From NCBI RefSeq assembly GCF_037997115.1, contig NZ_CP150484.1, positions 9,002,735 through 9,049,775 on the forward strand: 47,041 bases of DNA. Reading direction: 5' to 3'. The translations under genes were made by a program, and so were the position numbers. How positions within the stretch are numbered: the stretch's first letter is position 1; the number at the start of each line of letters is the position of its first letter. Below, piece after piece: positions 16,449 to 24,628 of the stretch. The DNA comes from Amycolatopsis coloradensis. Its GTDB lineage: Bacteria > Actinomycetota > Actinomycetes > Mycobacteriales > Pseudonocardiaceae. The notes beneath the pieces are model-generated. The model was not told where the DNA came from, searched no databases, and saw nothing but the letters and a program-made list of their open reading frames with translations.

Positions 16449-17735
16449 ATGTCGAGTTCAACGGTGACCGACCAACTGGAAGAACCGCCCGTCGGCTGGC
16501 GCGCACGGCTGCGCCAGGTCGGGCCAGGGATCATGGCCGCGGCGACCGGGGTCGGCGCGGGCGACCTCGTCGCGACGATGGTGGCCGGATCGCGCTTCGG
16601 GTACACGCTGCTGTGGGCGGTGCTCGTCGGCACGATCTTCAAACTCGCGCTGGCCGAAGCCGTCGGCCGCTGGCATCTGACCTCGGGCCGGACGATCCTG
16701 TCCGGCTGGCGGACCCTCGGGATCTGGGCGCTCATCTACTTCGGGATCTACGCGGTGATCTGGGGCTTCGTCTACGGCGCGACCGCGATGTCCGCGTCGG
16801 GCCTGCCGCTGAACGCGCTCTTCCCCGCGCTTTCGGTGCGGTACTGGGCGATGATCTGCGGCCTGCTCGGCTTCGCGCTGGTGTGGTTCGGGCGCTACGC
16901 GATCATCGAGAAACTGATGACCGTCCTGGTCGGCATCATGTTCGTGACCGTGGTCGGGACCGCGATCCTCGTCGTGCCGAATTTCGCGGAACTGTTCAAG
17001 GGCGCCGTCCCGACCCTGCCCGACGGCTCGCTCGTCTACGTCCTCGGCCTGGTCGGCGGCGTCGGCGGCACGATCACCATGGCGGCGTACGGCTACTGGA
17101 CGCTCGCGAAGGGCTGGCGTTCGTCGAAGTGGCTCCCGATGATGCGCACCGACAACGCCGTCGGGTACGTCATGACCGGGATCTTCGTGATCGCCATGCT
17201 GATCGTCGGCGCGGAACTGCTGCTGGGCCAGAAGATCATCTCGGGCGACAAGGGCCTGCTGTTCCTCGGCGACACCCTCGCCGCGGACTACGGGCAATGG
17301 GCGCGGATCCCGTTCCTCATCGGCTTCTTCGCCGTTTCGTTCACGTCGGTGATCGGTGTCTGGCACGGCGTGAGCCTGCTCTTCGCGGACTGGTGGCGCA
17401 TTCTGCGGCTGCCCAAGAACGCGACGGAAAGCGTTGAGGCGTATGAGAAAAAGGCCGGTGAGCGCAGTGTCGCGTACCGGGGATACGTGCTGTGGCTGAC
17501 CTTCCCGCCGATGGCGTTGCTGTTCCTGGACCAGCCCTTCCAGCTCACCGTGATCTACGGCGTGCTGGGCGCGTTGTTCATGCCGTTCCTGGCGGCGACC
17601 TTGCTGGTGCTGCTGAACACTTCGCGGGTGCCGCGGGAAGGGCGTTCGCGGTGGCTGTCGAACGGACTGCTGGGCGTGTGCCTGGCGATGTTCGCGTACC
17701 TGGCGTACACGGAGGTCGTGAAGTTCTTCAGCTGA
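16449..17735 (+). CDS. Nramp-family metal transporter with non-canonical binding motifs
   Basis: A protein of about 428 residues with eleven or so membrane helices and the Nramp N-terminal pattern GPGIMAAATGVGAGDLVATM. In canonical Nramp transporters the first helix carries DPGN and the sixth MPH; here these positions read GAGD and AAYGYW. The manganese/iron-type ligands, notably the soft methionine, are thus replaced. It belongs to a divergent Nramp branch whose substrate may be Mg2+ or another ion, or not a metal at all. I chose ATG 16449 (MSSSTVTDQ); an ATG eight codons earlier is possible. It is divergent from hemB. Confidence 0.8.
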   Translation: MSSSTVTDQLEEPPVGWRARLRQVGPGIMAAATGVGAGDLVATMVAGSRFGYTLLWAVLVGTIFKLALAEAVGRWHLTSGRTILSGWRTLGIWALIYFGIYAVIWGFVYGATAMSASGLPLNALFPALSVRYWAMICGLLGFALVWFGRYAIIEKLMTVLVGIMFVTVVGTAILVVPNFAELFKGAVPTLPDGSLVYVLGLVGGVGGTITMAAYGYWTLAKGWRSSKWLPMMRTDNAVGYVMTGIFVIAMLIVGAELLLGQKIISGDKGLLFLGDTLAADYGQWARIPFLIGFFAVSFTSVIGVWHGVSLLFADWWRILRLPKNATESVEAYEKKAGERSVAYRGYVLWLTFPPMALLFLDQPFQLTVIYGVLGALFMPFLAATLLVLLNTSRVPREGRSRWLSNGLLGVCLAMFAYLAYTEVVKFFS

Positions 17736-17857
17736 AAGGGCTCAGGAGTGAGTCGGTCCAGGTGGTCGTGAGTGGATGGACGACACGCGTGATCCGATGG
17801 ACGACTCACCGCGGAGACCGGCCGCGAGCCGGTCGTGTGACAGCCACTCAAGGACCC

Positions 17858-17920
17858 GTTAGTACATGAAGGCCCCCTTCACCGCGTCTAGCGAGGTGAA
17901 GGGGGCCTTCATGTACTAAC
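17858..17920. repeat. 26-base perfect inverted repeat (family B) downstream of the Nramp-like gene and hemD
   Basis: Arms 17858-17883 and 17895-17920 are perfectly complementary over 26 bases with an 11-base loop; the core is GAAGGCCCCCTTCACC. The element ends six bases before the hemD stop codon, between convergent genes, so it most likely terminates transcription from both sides. It shares the AAGG(G/C)..CCTTCACCGCGTC sequence with the other family B elements. Confidence 0.85.
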
Positions 17921-17926
17921 CGACCG

Positions 17927-19459
17927 TCAGGAGCGGCGGGCTCGCTTCGCCTTGCGAGGCGGCGGGAGCGCACCTTCGGCACGGAGCCGCGCGGCGTGCT
18001 CGGCGAGCGCGTCGACCAGGTGCGGGACGTCGGCCTTCTCGGGCTGGACGTCGACCCGCAGCCCGAACTCCACGGCGGTCTCCGCGGTCTTCGGGCCGAT
18101 GCACGCGACCAGCGTGCGGGTGTGCGGCTTGCCGGCGATGCCGACGAGGTTCCGCACGGTCGAGGACGAGGTGAAGCAGACCGCGTCGAAACCGCCGGTC
18201 TTGATCATCTCGCGGGTCTCGGCGGGCGGCGGCGCGGCGCGCACCGTGCGGTACGCGGTCACGTCGTCGATCTCCCAGCCGCGTTCACGCAGACCTGCCG
18301 AAAGGGTCTCGGTGGCGATGTCCGCCCGCGGCAGCAGCACGCGGTCGACCGGGTCGAGGACGTCGTCGTACGGCGGGAACTCGGCGAGGAGGCCCTCCGA
18401 GGACTGCTCGCCTTCCGGGATCAGCTCGGGGATGATGCCGAAGGAGCGGACCTTCGCGGCGGTCGATTCGCCGACACAGGCGATCTTCACGCCCGAGAAG
18501 GCGCGGGCGTCGAGGCCGAACTCCTCGAACTTCTCCCACACGGCGCGGACGGCGTTGGTCGAAGTGAAGACGATCCACTGGTAGCGGCCGTCGACGAGAC
18601 CCTTGACCGAACGCTCCATCTGGGCGGGGCTGCGCGGCGGCTCGACCGAGATGGTCGGGACCTCGTGCGAGGTGGCGCCGTGGCCGCGAAGCCGCTCCGC
18701 CATCTCACCGGCCTGCTCCTTGGTGCGCGGCACCAGGACCTTCCATCCGTACAGCGCGCGCGACTCCCACCACGACAACTTCGAGCGCTGGCCGACGGCC
18801 TGGCCGATGGTCACGATGAGCGGGCCGACGAGCTCGCCCGCCTCGTTCGCGACGGTGGCCAGCGTGGTGTCCAGGGTGCGCTGGGTGTTGATGGTGCCGT
18901 TGGACGTCACCGCGACCGGGGTGGTCGGCGCCAGCCCGTGCTCGGTCAGCGCGGACGCGGCCTCGGCCAGGTGCGCCGACGTCGCGTGCAGCACGATCGG
19001 GCCGGGGGTGGCGGCCAGCGCGGCCCATTCGACGTCGCCGCGGACGTCGACCTCGGTGTGCGTGCCACCGAGCGCGACACCGGCGTACGCCGGGACGGCC
19101 GCGCCGGGCGAGACGCCCGGGATGATGTCGAATACGGCGCTGGTCCGGGAAACGGCCTGCACCTCGGCGACGACGGCGGGCTGGGTCAGCGGGTCACCGG
19201 CGATCAGCCGGAGCACCAGCCGTCCGGCCTTGGCCTCGTTCACCAGGTCCTTGGCGACCTCGGTGGCCTCGCCGACGGCGGGGCGCACTTCGGCACCTTC
19301 GGCGGCGAAGGCCAGGACACCTGCTGGGACGTCCGGGTCGGTCACCACGACCTCGGCCTTGGCGAGCAGCTCCTGAGCGCGGACGGTCAGCAGACCGGCG
19401 TCACCGGGGCCCGAGCCCACGAAGGCGACTCGCCCGGTGGTCTTACGCGCGGGGGTCAT
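17927..19459 (-). CDS. hemD: Fused uroporphyrinogen-III C-methyltransferase / uroporphyrinogen-III synthase
   Basis: A 510-residue two-domain enzyme. Residues of about 10-235 form a tetrapyrrole methylase domain (VGSGPGDAGLLTVRA near the start), and about 255-490 form a HemD uroporphyrinogen-III synthase domain (VFTSTNAVRAVWEKF, CFTSSSTVRNLVGIAG). HemD closes hydroxymethylbilane to uroporphyrinogen III; the methylase half would divert it to precorrin-2 for sirohaem or cobalamin. The fusion is usual in actinobacteria. ATG 19459 has GAGGAGA upstream; the longer frame to 19510 is less likely. It is the last gene of rex-hemA-hemC-hemD, 60 bases after hemC. Confidence 0.93.
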   Translation of the reverse strand: MTPARKTTGRVAFVGSGPGDAGLLTVRAQELLAKAEVVVTDPDVPAGVLAFAAEGAEVRPAVGEATEVAKDLVNEAKAGRLVLRLIAGDPLTQPAVVAEVQAVSRTSAVFDIIPGVSPGAAVPAYAGVALGGTHTEVDVRGDVEWAALAATPGPIVLHATSAHLAEAASALTEHGLAPTTPVAVTSNGTINTQRTLDTTLATVANEAGELVGPLIVTIGQAVGQRSKLSWWESRALYGWKVLVPRTKEQAGEMAERLRGHGATSHEVPTISVEPPRSPAQMERSVKGLVDGRYQWIVFTSTNAVRAVWEKFEEFGLDARAFSGVKIACVGESTAAKVRSFGIIPELIPEGEQSSEGLLAEFPPYDDVLDPVDRVLLPRADIATETLSAGLRERGWEIDDVTAYRTVRAAPPPAETREMIKTGGFDAVCFTSSSTVRNLVGIAGKPHTRTLVACIGPKTAETAVEFGLRVDVQPEKADVPHLVDALAEHAARLRAEGALPPPRKAKRARRS

Positions 19460-19519
19460 CTGTGCGTTCTCCTCTTGAGCGGCCGCAGTCGAGCGCGGCC
19501 CTACCTTCAACGTTCTGAC

Positions 19520-20467
19520 TCACTGGGCGGGGCCGGACAGCGCGCCGGCCCCCAGGTCGAGCAGCTCGGCGGCCAGTGTCCGGCCGAGCTGATCGGCTTC
19601 GTGCTTGTCGGCGAGCGCGGAAGCGCGCACCATGTCGACCGCGTCCCCGTCCCCTTCGACGGCGGCGGTGCCCCGCAACGAGATCCGCTCGACGACCCGC
19701 CCTTCGGCGTCCAGGTCCTCGACGATCTCCGCCAGCGCTCCGACCGGTGCGCTGCACCCGGCTTCCAGCGCCGCGAGCAACGCCCGTTCGGCGGCCGCCA
19801 CGACGCGGGTGCCTTCATCGTCCACTGTGGACCCAAGCAGATGCTCGATGTCCACGTCACCGGTCCGGCACTCCACCGCCAGCGCCCCCTGTGCGGGCGC
19901 GGGCAGCATCTGGATCGGGTCGAGGGTCTCGGTGATCTCCTCCGCCCGGCCGATCCTGGCCAGTCCGGCACGCGCCAGGATGACGGCGTCCAGCTCTCCG
20001 TCGCTCACTTTGCGCATGCGGGTGTCGATATTGCCTCGGATCGGCACGATTTCCAAACCGAGACCGAGCGCGCGCAGCTGCGCGGTCCGCCGCGGCGAGC
20101 CGGTGCCGACGGTCGAGCCGGGCGGGAGCTCGCCCAGCGTCAGCCCGTCACGGGCGATCAGCGCGTCGCGCGGGTCCTCGCGGGGCGGCACGGCGGCGAG
20201 CGTGATGCCCGGCTCCGGCTTCGTCGGCAGGTCCTTGTACGAGTGCACGATGACGTCGACTTCCTCGCGCAGCAAGGCTTCGCGCAGCGCGGAAGTGAAG
20301 ACGCCGACCCCGATCGTCGGGATCGGCGCGGACGACTTGTCGCCGGGCGTCGTCACGGTGACGAGCTCGACCTCTGCGCCGGTGGCGCGCAGGGCGTCGG
20401 CGATGGTGCCGGTCTGCGCGAGGGCGAGTTTGCTGCCGCGCGTCCCGATGCGGATGACTCTGCTCAC
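19520..20467 (-). CDS. hemC: Porphobilinogen deaminase (hydroxymethylbilane synthase)
   Basis: A 315-residue enzyme that polymerises four porphobilinogens to hydroxymethylbilane. The dipyrromethane-cofactor cysteine is visible in LLAALEAGCSAPVGALA, and the N-terminus has IRIGTRGSKLALAQ. The GTG start at 20467 lies seven bases after the hemA stop, consistent with a polycistronic rex-hemACD message. Confidence 0.96.
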   Translation of the reverse strand: MSRVIRIGTRGSKLALAQTGTIADALRATGAEVELVTVTTPGDKSSAPIPTIGVGVFTSALREALLREEVDVIVHSYKDLPTKPEPGITLAAVPPREDPRDALIARDGLTLGELPPGSTVGTGSPRRTAQLRALGLGLEIVPIRGNIDTRMRKVSDGELDAVILARAGLARIGRAEEITETLDPIQMLPAPAQGALAVECRTGDVDIEHLLGSTVDDEGTRVVAAAERALLAALEAGCSAPVGALAEIVEDLDAEGRVVERISLRGTAAVEGDGDAVDMVRASALADKHEADQLGRTLAAELLDLGAGALSGPAQ

Positions 20468-20474
20468 TGGATGA

Positions 20475-21782
20475 TCACTCGTCTTTCGGCGTTGCAGTAG
20501 GACTAGCCACCGCGGCGGGCGCCTGCGGGTCGAGACAGAACAGCTCGCGCAGCGCGTTGGCGTAATCGGTGTCGGCCGTCTCGGCGGCCAGCTGCTTGAC
20601 CCGCACCGTCGGCGCGTGGAGCAGCTTGTCGACCACGCGGCGGACCGTGCGGCCGACCTCCTCGCGAACCCCGGGTTCGAGGTCCGGCAGGCGGTTGTCC
20701 AGCCGCAGCAGTTCGGCGTCGACCACCTCGGCCGCCCGGCGCCGCAGCGCCGTCACCGTCGGGGTGACCTCGGCGCTGCGCTGGCCGGCGAGGTACTCGC
20801 GCACCTCGTCGAGCACGATTCCGGCGGCCTTCGCGGTCTGCCGTTCGGTGGTCGGCGTGCCCGCTTCCCGCATGCGGCGCTGGATGGTCTCGAGATCGAC
20901 CACGGTGACGTCGGCCAATTCGGCGACGTCGTGGTCGACGTCACGCGGGAGACCGAGGTCGCAGACCACCAGCGGGCGTCCGGCGCGGGCCGGGACGTGC
21001 TCGGCGGTGAAGACGGCGGCCTGCGCGCCGGTGGAGCAGACGACGACGTCCGCCTCGGCGACCGCGTCCGCGATGCCGCTCATCTGGACGGCCTTGGCGG
21101 GCACGCCCTGCTCGACGCTGGCGGCGGCGAGGCGGGCGGCCCTCGCCTCGGTGCGGTTGGCGATGGTGATCTCGCCGATCCCGGATTTGCGCAGGTGGGA
21201 CGCGGTCAGCGCGCCCATCGAACCGGCACCGACGATCAGCGCGTGCTTGCCCGCGATGTCGCCCGCGGCGGCCAGCGCCTCGGAGACCACCGAAGCGCCC
21301 AGCTGGTCGAGGCCGGTCTCGGTGTGGACGCGCTTGCCGACGCGCAGCGTGGTCTGGATCAGCTCGTGCAGCGTGCGGCCGACGGTGCCGGCCTCACGCG
21401 CGGTGGCGTACGAGGACCGGATCTGGCCGAGGATCTGCGTCTCGCCGACGACCATCGAGTCCAGCCCGGAGGTGACCGAGAACAGGTGCTCGATCGCGGC
21501 GCCCGCGTAGTGCACGTACAGCGAGTCGTACAGGTCGGCGGGCTGCATCCCGGCCTGGCGGGCGAGCACGTCGGAGACGTCGTTCAGACCGCCGTGGAAA
21601 GTCTCGACGACGGCGTAGACCTCGATGCGGTTGCAGGTCGAGACGAGGATCGCCTCGCTGACGTGCTCGGCCTGCTGCAGCTCGTTGAGCACCTTGGTCA
21701 CGTCGGTCGCGGGGACCGCGACGCGTTCCAGGGTGCTCAGCTCGGCGCTGCGGTGTGAGAGCCCGACCGCCAACACGCTCAT
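20475..21782 (-). CDS. hemA: Glutamyl-tRNA reductase
   Basis: A 435-residue enzyme, first step of the C5 tetrapyrrole pathway: it reduces glutamyl-tRNA(Glu) to glutamate-1-semialdehyde with NADPH. Visible are GLSHRSAELSTLERV, the catalytic cysteine in VSTCNRIEVYAV, the NADPH-binding loop VGAGSMGALTASHL and a C-terminal dimerisation domain. The start lies one base after the rex stop, so translation is almost certainly coupled. In Streptomyces this step is under Rex control, and a candidate Rex operator precedes rex here. Confidence 0.96.
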   Translation of the reverse strand: MSVLAVGLSHRSAELSTLERVAVPATDVTKVLNELQQAEHVSEAILVSTCNRIEVYAVVETFHGGLNDVSDVLARQAGMQPADLYDSLYVHYAGAAIEHLFSVTSGLDSMVVGETQILGQIRSSYATAREAGTVGRTLHELIQTTLRVGKRVHTETGLDQLGASVVSEALAAAGDIAGKHALIVGAGSMGALTASHLRKSGIGEITIANRTEARAARLAAASVEQGVPAKAVQMSGIADAVAEADVVVCSTGAQAAVFTAEHVPARAGRPLVVCDLGLPRDVDHDVAELADVTVVDLETIQRRMREAGTPTTERQTAKAAGIVLDEVREYLAGQRSAEVTPTVTALRRRAAEVVDAELLRLDNRLPDLEPGVREEVGRTVRRVVDKLLHAPTVRVKQLAAETADTDYANALRELFCLDPQAPAAVASPTATPKDE

Positions 21783-21783
21783 T

Positions 21784-22644
21784 TCAGCGCACCACCATTC
21801 CGTTGCCGTGGCCGTTCACGCTGCCATTCTCGGGGCTCCCGGGGCCACCGTCTCCTCCGCCGGTGCCGTTAGCGGCCAGATCGGCGCGGCGAGCGACGTG
21901 GAACGACAGGATCTGCAGTTCGACCGCGAGATCGACCTTGCGCACCTCGATATGTGCCGGAACCTGCAGCACCACCGGGGCGAAATTCAGGATGCACTGC
22001 ACGCCACCTGCGACAAGCCGGTCGCAGACCGACTGCGCGGCGGTGGGCGGAGTGGCGATGACGCCGATGGAGATCTGCCGTTCGGCGCAGACTTTGGGGA
22101 TCTCGTCGAGATGCGAGACCGGGAGGCCGCCGACCGGGACGCCGACCAGATCCGGGTCGAGGTCGAACAGCGCCTCGACCGGGAACCCGCGGCCGGGGAA
22201 CCCACCGTAGTTGGCCAGCGCGTGCCCGAGGTTACCGATACCGACCACGGCGACCTTGTGCTTGCGGGTCAGGCCGAGGATCCGCTCGATCTGGCTGACC
22301 AGGACCTGGACGTCGTAGCCGACGCCGCGGGTGCCGTACGAGCCGAGGTAGGACAGGTCCTTGCGCAGTTTCGCGGAGTTGACGCCCGCGGCCTGCGAGA
22401 GTTCCTCGCTGGAGATCGTCGTCGCGCCCTGCTCGGCCAGCCCGGAGAGGACACGGAGGTAGACGGCGAGGCGGGCGACGGCGGCCTCGGGGATCGACTT
22501 CGCGCGGACCGCTTCCGGTTCGGCGGTGGCCTCGACGGCGGGCATCTCCGCGGTGGGCGCGTTGTCGGCGTCCGGTGTCACCCGGGTGCGCCGGCCTCGT
22601 TGCGACACCACGCTTGTCCGCTCCTCTGGTCCTGCTGACGACAT
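21784..22644 (-). CDS. rex: Redox-sensing transcriptional repressor Rex
   Basis: A 286-residue repressor that senses the NADH/NAD+ ratio. The N-terminal winged helix has the Rex recognition segment SAKLRKDLSYLGSYGTRGVG, and the C-terminal Rossmann domain has VVGIGNLGHALANYGGF (the GxGxxG motif). The first 45 or so residues are an extra acidic tail, and the C-terminus is Gly/Asn-rich. It leads the hemA-hemC-hemD series. I kept ATG 22644. A Rex-operator-like palindrome about 100 bases upstream suggests autoregulation. Confidence 0.95.
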   Translation of the reverse strand: MSSAGPEERTSVVSQRGRRTRVTPDADNAPTAEMPAVEATAEPEAVRAKSIPEAAVARLAVYLRVLSGLAEQGATTISSEELSQAAGVNSAKLRKDLSYLGSYGTRGVGYDVQVLVSQIERILGLTRKHKVAVVGIGNLGHALANYGGFPGRGFPVEALFDLDPDLVGVPVGGLPVSHLDEIPKVCAERQISIGVIATPPTAAQSVCDRLVAGGVQCILNFAPVVLQVPAHIEVRKVDLAVELQILSFHVARRADLAANGTGGGDGGPGSPENGSVNGHGNGMVVR

Positions 22645-22739
22645 GAGTCACCCGAACCTGGAAATCGGCTCTTGACCCGCGGCGCTGAGTCCGGTTCGAT
22701 GCCGGGCGCTTTCGGAGGCGACGTATCTACGGTAGCCAC

Positions 22740-22757
22740 TTGTGAACGCAGGCACAA
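22740..22757. promoter_or_regulatory. Candidate Rex operator upstream of rex-hemACD
   Basis: The 18 bases TTGTGAACGCAGGCACAA match the known Streptomyces Rex operator TTGTGAACGCGTTCACAA at 15 of 18 positions, with the outer TTGTGAACGC fully kept. It lies about 96 bases upstream of the rex start in the rex/molybdoenzyme gap. In S. coelicolor Rex represses its own rex-hemACD operon, so the placement fits. Confidence 0.65.
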
Positions 22758-22787
22758 AGTCACAGGTGAGCGCTGTGGTCAGTCTCT

Positions 22788-24323
22788 CTAGCGCGCGTTG
22801 ACCGACACCGTGTGCCAGCCGGTGGCGCCGTCGGGCACGGTTCCGGCGCGCTCCGGCGTCTGCGTGTAACCCGACCGGTCCGTCGCCCGGACGGCGATCT
22901 CGTGCTGACCAGGGCCGACCTGGACCTCGGTCCACCACATCCGCCAGGTGTCCTTCGACGTCTCGGCCGACAGGACAGCCTCCTGCCACGGCCCTTGATC
23001 GACCCGGACCTCCACCTTCGCGACACCGGTGTGCTGCGCCCACGCGGTCCCGGACACCACGACCTTCCCCGCGTTCACCGCCGAGCCGGGCGCGTCGATC
23101 CGCGACTGCGTCTTCACCGGCGCCTCCTTGGCCCAACCGCGGCCGAGCCAGTACGCCTGGCGCTCCTCCCACGTGGTGATCTCCAGCTCGGTCACCCATT
23201 TCGTGGCGGACACGTAGCCGTACAGCCCGGGGATCACGATCCGCGCGGGGAAGCCGTGCTCGATCGGGAGCGGTTCACCGTCCATGCCGAGGGCGAGCAT
23301 CGCGCCGCGCCGCGGGTCCAGGGCGGCTTCGACCGGGGTGCCGCAGGTCCAGCCGTCGACACTGGTCGCGAACATCTGCTCGGCGCCCGGTTTCACGCCC
23401 GCTTCGTTCAGCAGGTCGCGCAGGTCGATGCCGATCCAGCGGGCGTTGGAGATGTACGGGCCGCCGACCTCGTTGGAGACGCAGCACAGGGTTACGTCGC
23501 GTTCGATCAGCGGCCGCGAGCGCAGATCTTCATACCTATAGGTGATCTCGCGCTCGACCATGCCGCGGATCTGCAGGCTCCAGTCCTCGGTGCGGACCTG
23601 CGGGACCACCAGCGCCGTGTCGATCCGATAGAAATCCTTCGAAGGAGTGATGTACGGCGGGGTGCCGAGCTTCGCGAAGTCCGCGTCGGGCGGGATCGGC
23701 GGCGCGGTCCTCGCCGCGACGAGCCTGCCGACGGCGGCACGCGACTCCTCGGCGTTCTTCCTGGTCCCGACGATCTGACCGGTCAGCGCGGCGACACCGG
23801 CCCCGGCCGCGACGGACGCCCCGGTGATCAGCACCTTCCGCCGGTCCGGGCCCTCGCCTTCACGGTCGTCGAAGAACACCTTCGGGCGGAAGAACGAGTG
23901 CAGCCGGGTGAACACGACGAGCGCGACGACGGTGGCGATCACCGGCGCCAGCAGCGCGATCTGCCCGAGGTCGGTGCGCACGAAGACGGCCGCGACGCCC
24001 GCCGCGCCGAGGACGCCGACGATCACCTGGCCCGGCAGCGGAGTGCGGCGCGAGAGCTGCCCGGCGAGCAGCGCGAACAGCACCAGCACCACGGCGAGAC
24101 CGATTTTGAGGACGAACTTGTCCCAGGTCTCCAGCGTCTGCTCGGCCCAGGCGACCACCGCGTGCGGGCTGTGGTCGATGACGAAGTTCGCGACGGCGAC
24201 GAACGGCGAGGCCGTGTACCCGACGAAGCCCGCGACGAGGTGTCCCACGCCGAGAGCGGCCGCCAGTGACAGGAGCCCGGTCAGCGCGGCTTGGGGGAAG
24301 GTGAGCCTGCGTTCGTCGTCCAC
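22788..24323 (-). CDS. Membrane-anchored sulfite-oxidase-family molybdopterin oxidoreductase
   Basis: A 511-residue protein. The first 145 or so residues carry about four membrane helices, then a twin-arginine-like PDRRKVLITGAS segment with another helix (about 160-185). The catalytic part is a sulfite-oxidase-type Moco domain (about 230-400) with the molybdenum-ligating cysteine in VTLCCVSNEVGGPYISN, followed by a C-terminal Ig-like dimerisation domain. The electron donor/acceptor pair is unknown. It probably acts outside the membrane. It lies just upstream of rex but in the same direction, with a 143-base gap that holds the Rex site. Confidence 0.88.
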   Translation of the reverse strand: MDDERRLTFPQAALTGLLSLAAALGVGHLVAGFVGYTASPFVAVANFVIDHSPHAVVAWAEQTLETWDKFVLKIGLAVVLVLFALLAGQLSRRTPLPGQVIVGVLGAAGVAAVFVRTDLGQIALLAPVIATVVALVVFTRLHSFFRPKVFFDDREGEGPDRRKVLITGASVAAGAGVAALTGQIVGTRKNAEESRAAVGRLVAARTAPPIPPDADFAKLGTPPYITPSKDFYRIDTALVVPQVRTEDWSLQIRGMVEREITYRYEDLRSRPLIERDVTLCCVSNEVGGPYISNARWIGIDLRDLLNEAGVKPGAEQMFATSVDGWTCGTPVEAALDPRRGAMLALGMDGEPLPIEHGFPARIVIPGLYGYVSATKWVTELEITTWEERQAYWLGRGWAKEAPVKTQSRIDAPGSAVNAGKVVVSGTAWAQHTGVAKVEVRVDQGPWQEAVLSAETSKDTWRMWWTEVQVGPGQHEIAVRATDRSGYTQTPERAGTVPDGATGWHTVSVNAR

Positions 24324-24380
24324 GACTCCATCTTCGGAGCGAAATGGCCCGAAGGTCGGTTGACCGCCCTTACGAGTGTG

Positions 24381-24617
24381 TTACGCCAGTGCCTTCCGGA
24401 GCCTGTCCTCTTCGACGCGCCAGTAGCCGTGCTCGGCGTCGTCGACGAGGATCACCGGCACGCGGTCGCCGTATTCGGCCCGCCATTCGGGATCGCTGTC
24501 GACGTCCTCCGCCGACCAGGCGACGCCCAGTTCGCCGCAGATCCGCTCGATGTCCTGTTCCGCGACCTCGCACAGGTGGCAACCCGTGCGGGTCATGACG
24601 GTCACGTGGTGCGCCAT
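24381..24617 (-). CDS. Glutaredoxin-family protein
   Basis: A 78-residue thioredoxin-fold protein with the redox motif CHLC in TRTGCHLCEVAEQDIE and the cis-proline segment RVPVILVD. It corresponds in position and size to M. tuberculosis Rv0508 near hemA. It is likely to act with mycothiol or thioredoxin rather than glutathione in an actinobacterium (inference). It lies between the acyl-CoA ligase and the molybdoenzyme on the same strand. Confidence 0.85.
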   Translation of the reverse strand: MAHHVTVMTRTGCHLCEVAEQDIERICGELGVAWSAEDVDSDPEWRAEYGDRVPVILVDDAEHGYWRVEEDRLRKALA

Positions 24618-24628
24618 GCTTTCAATCC

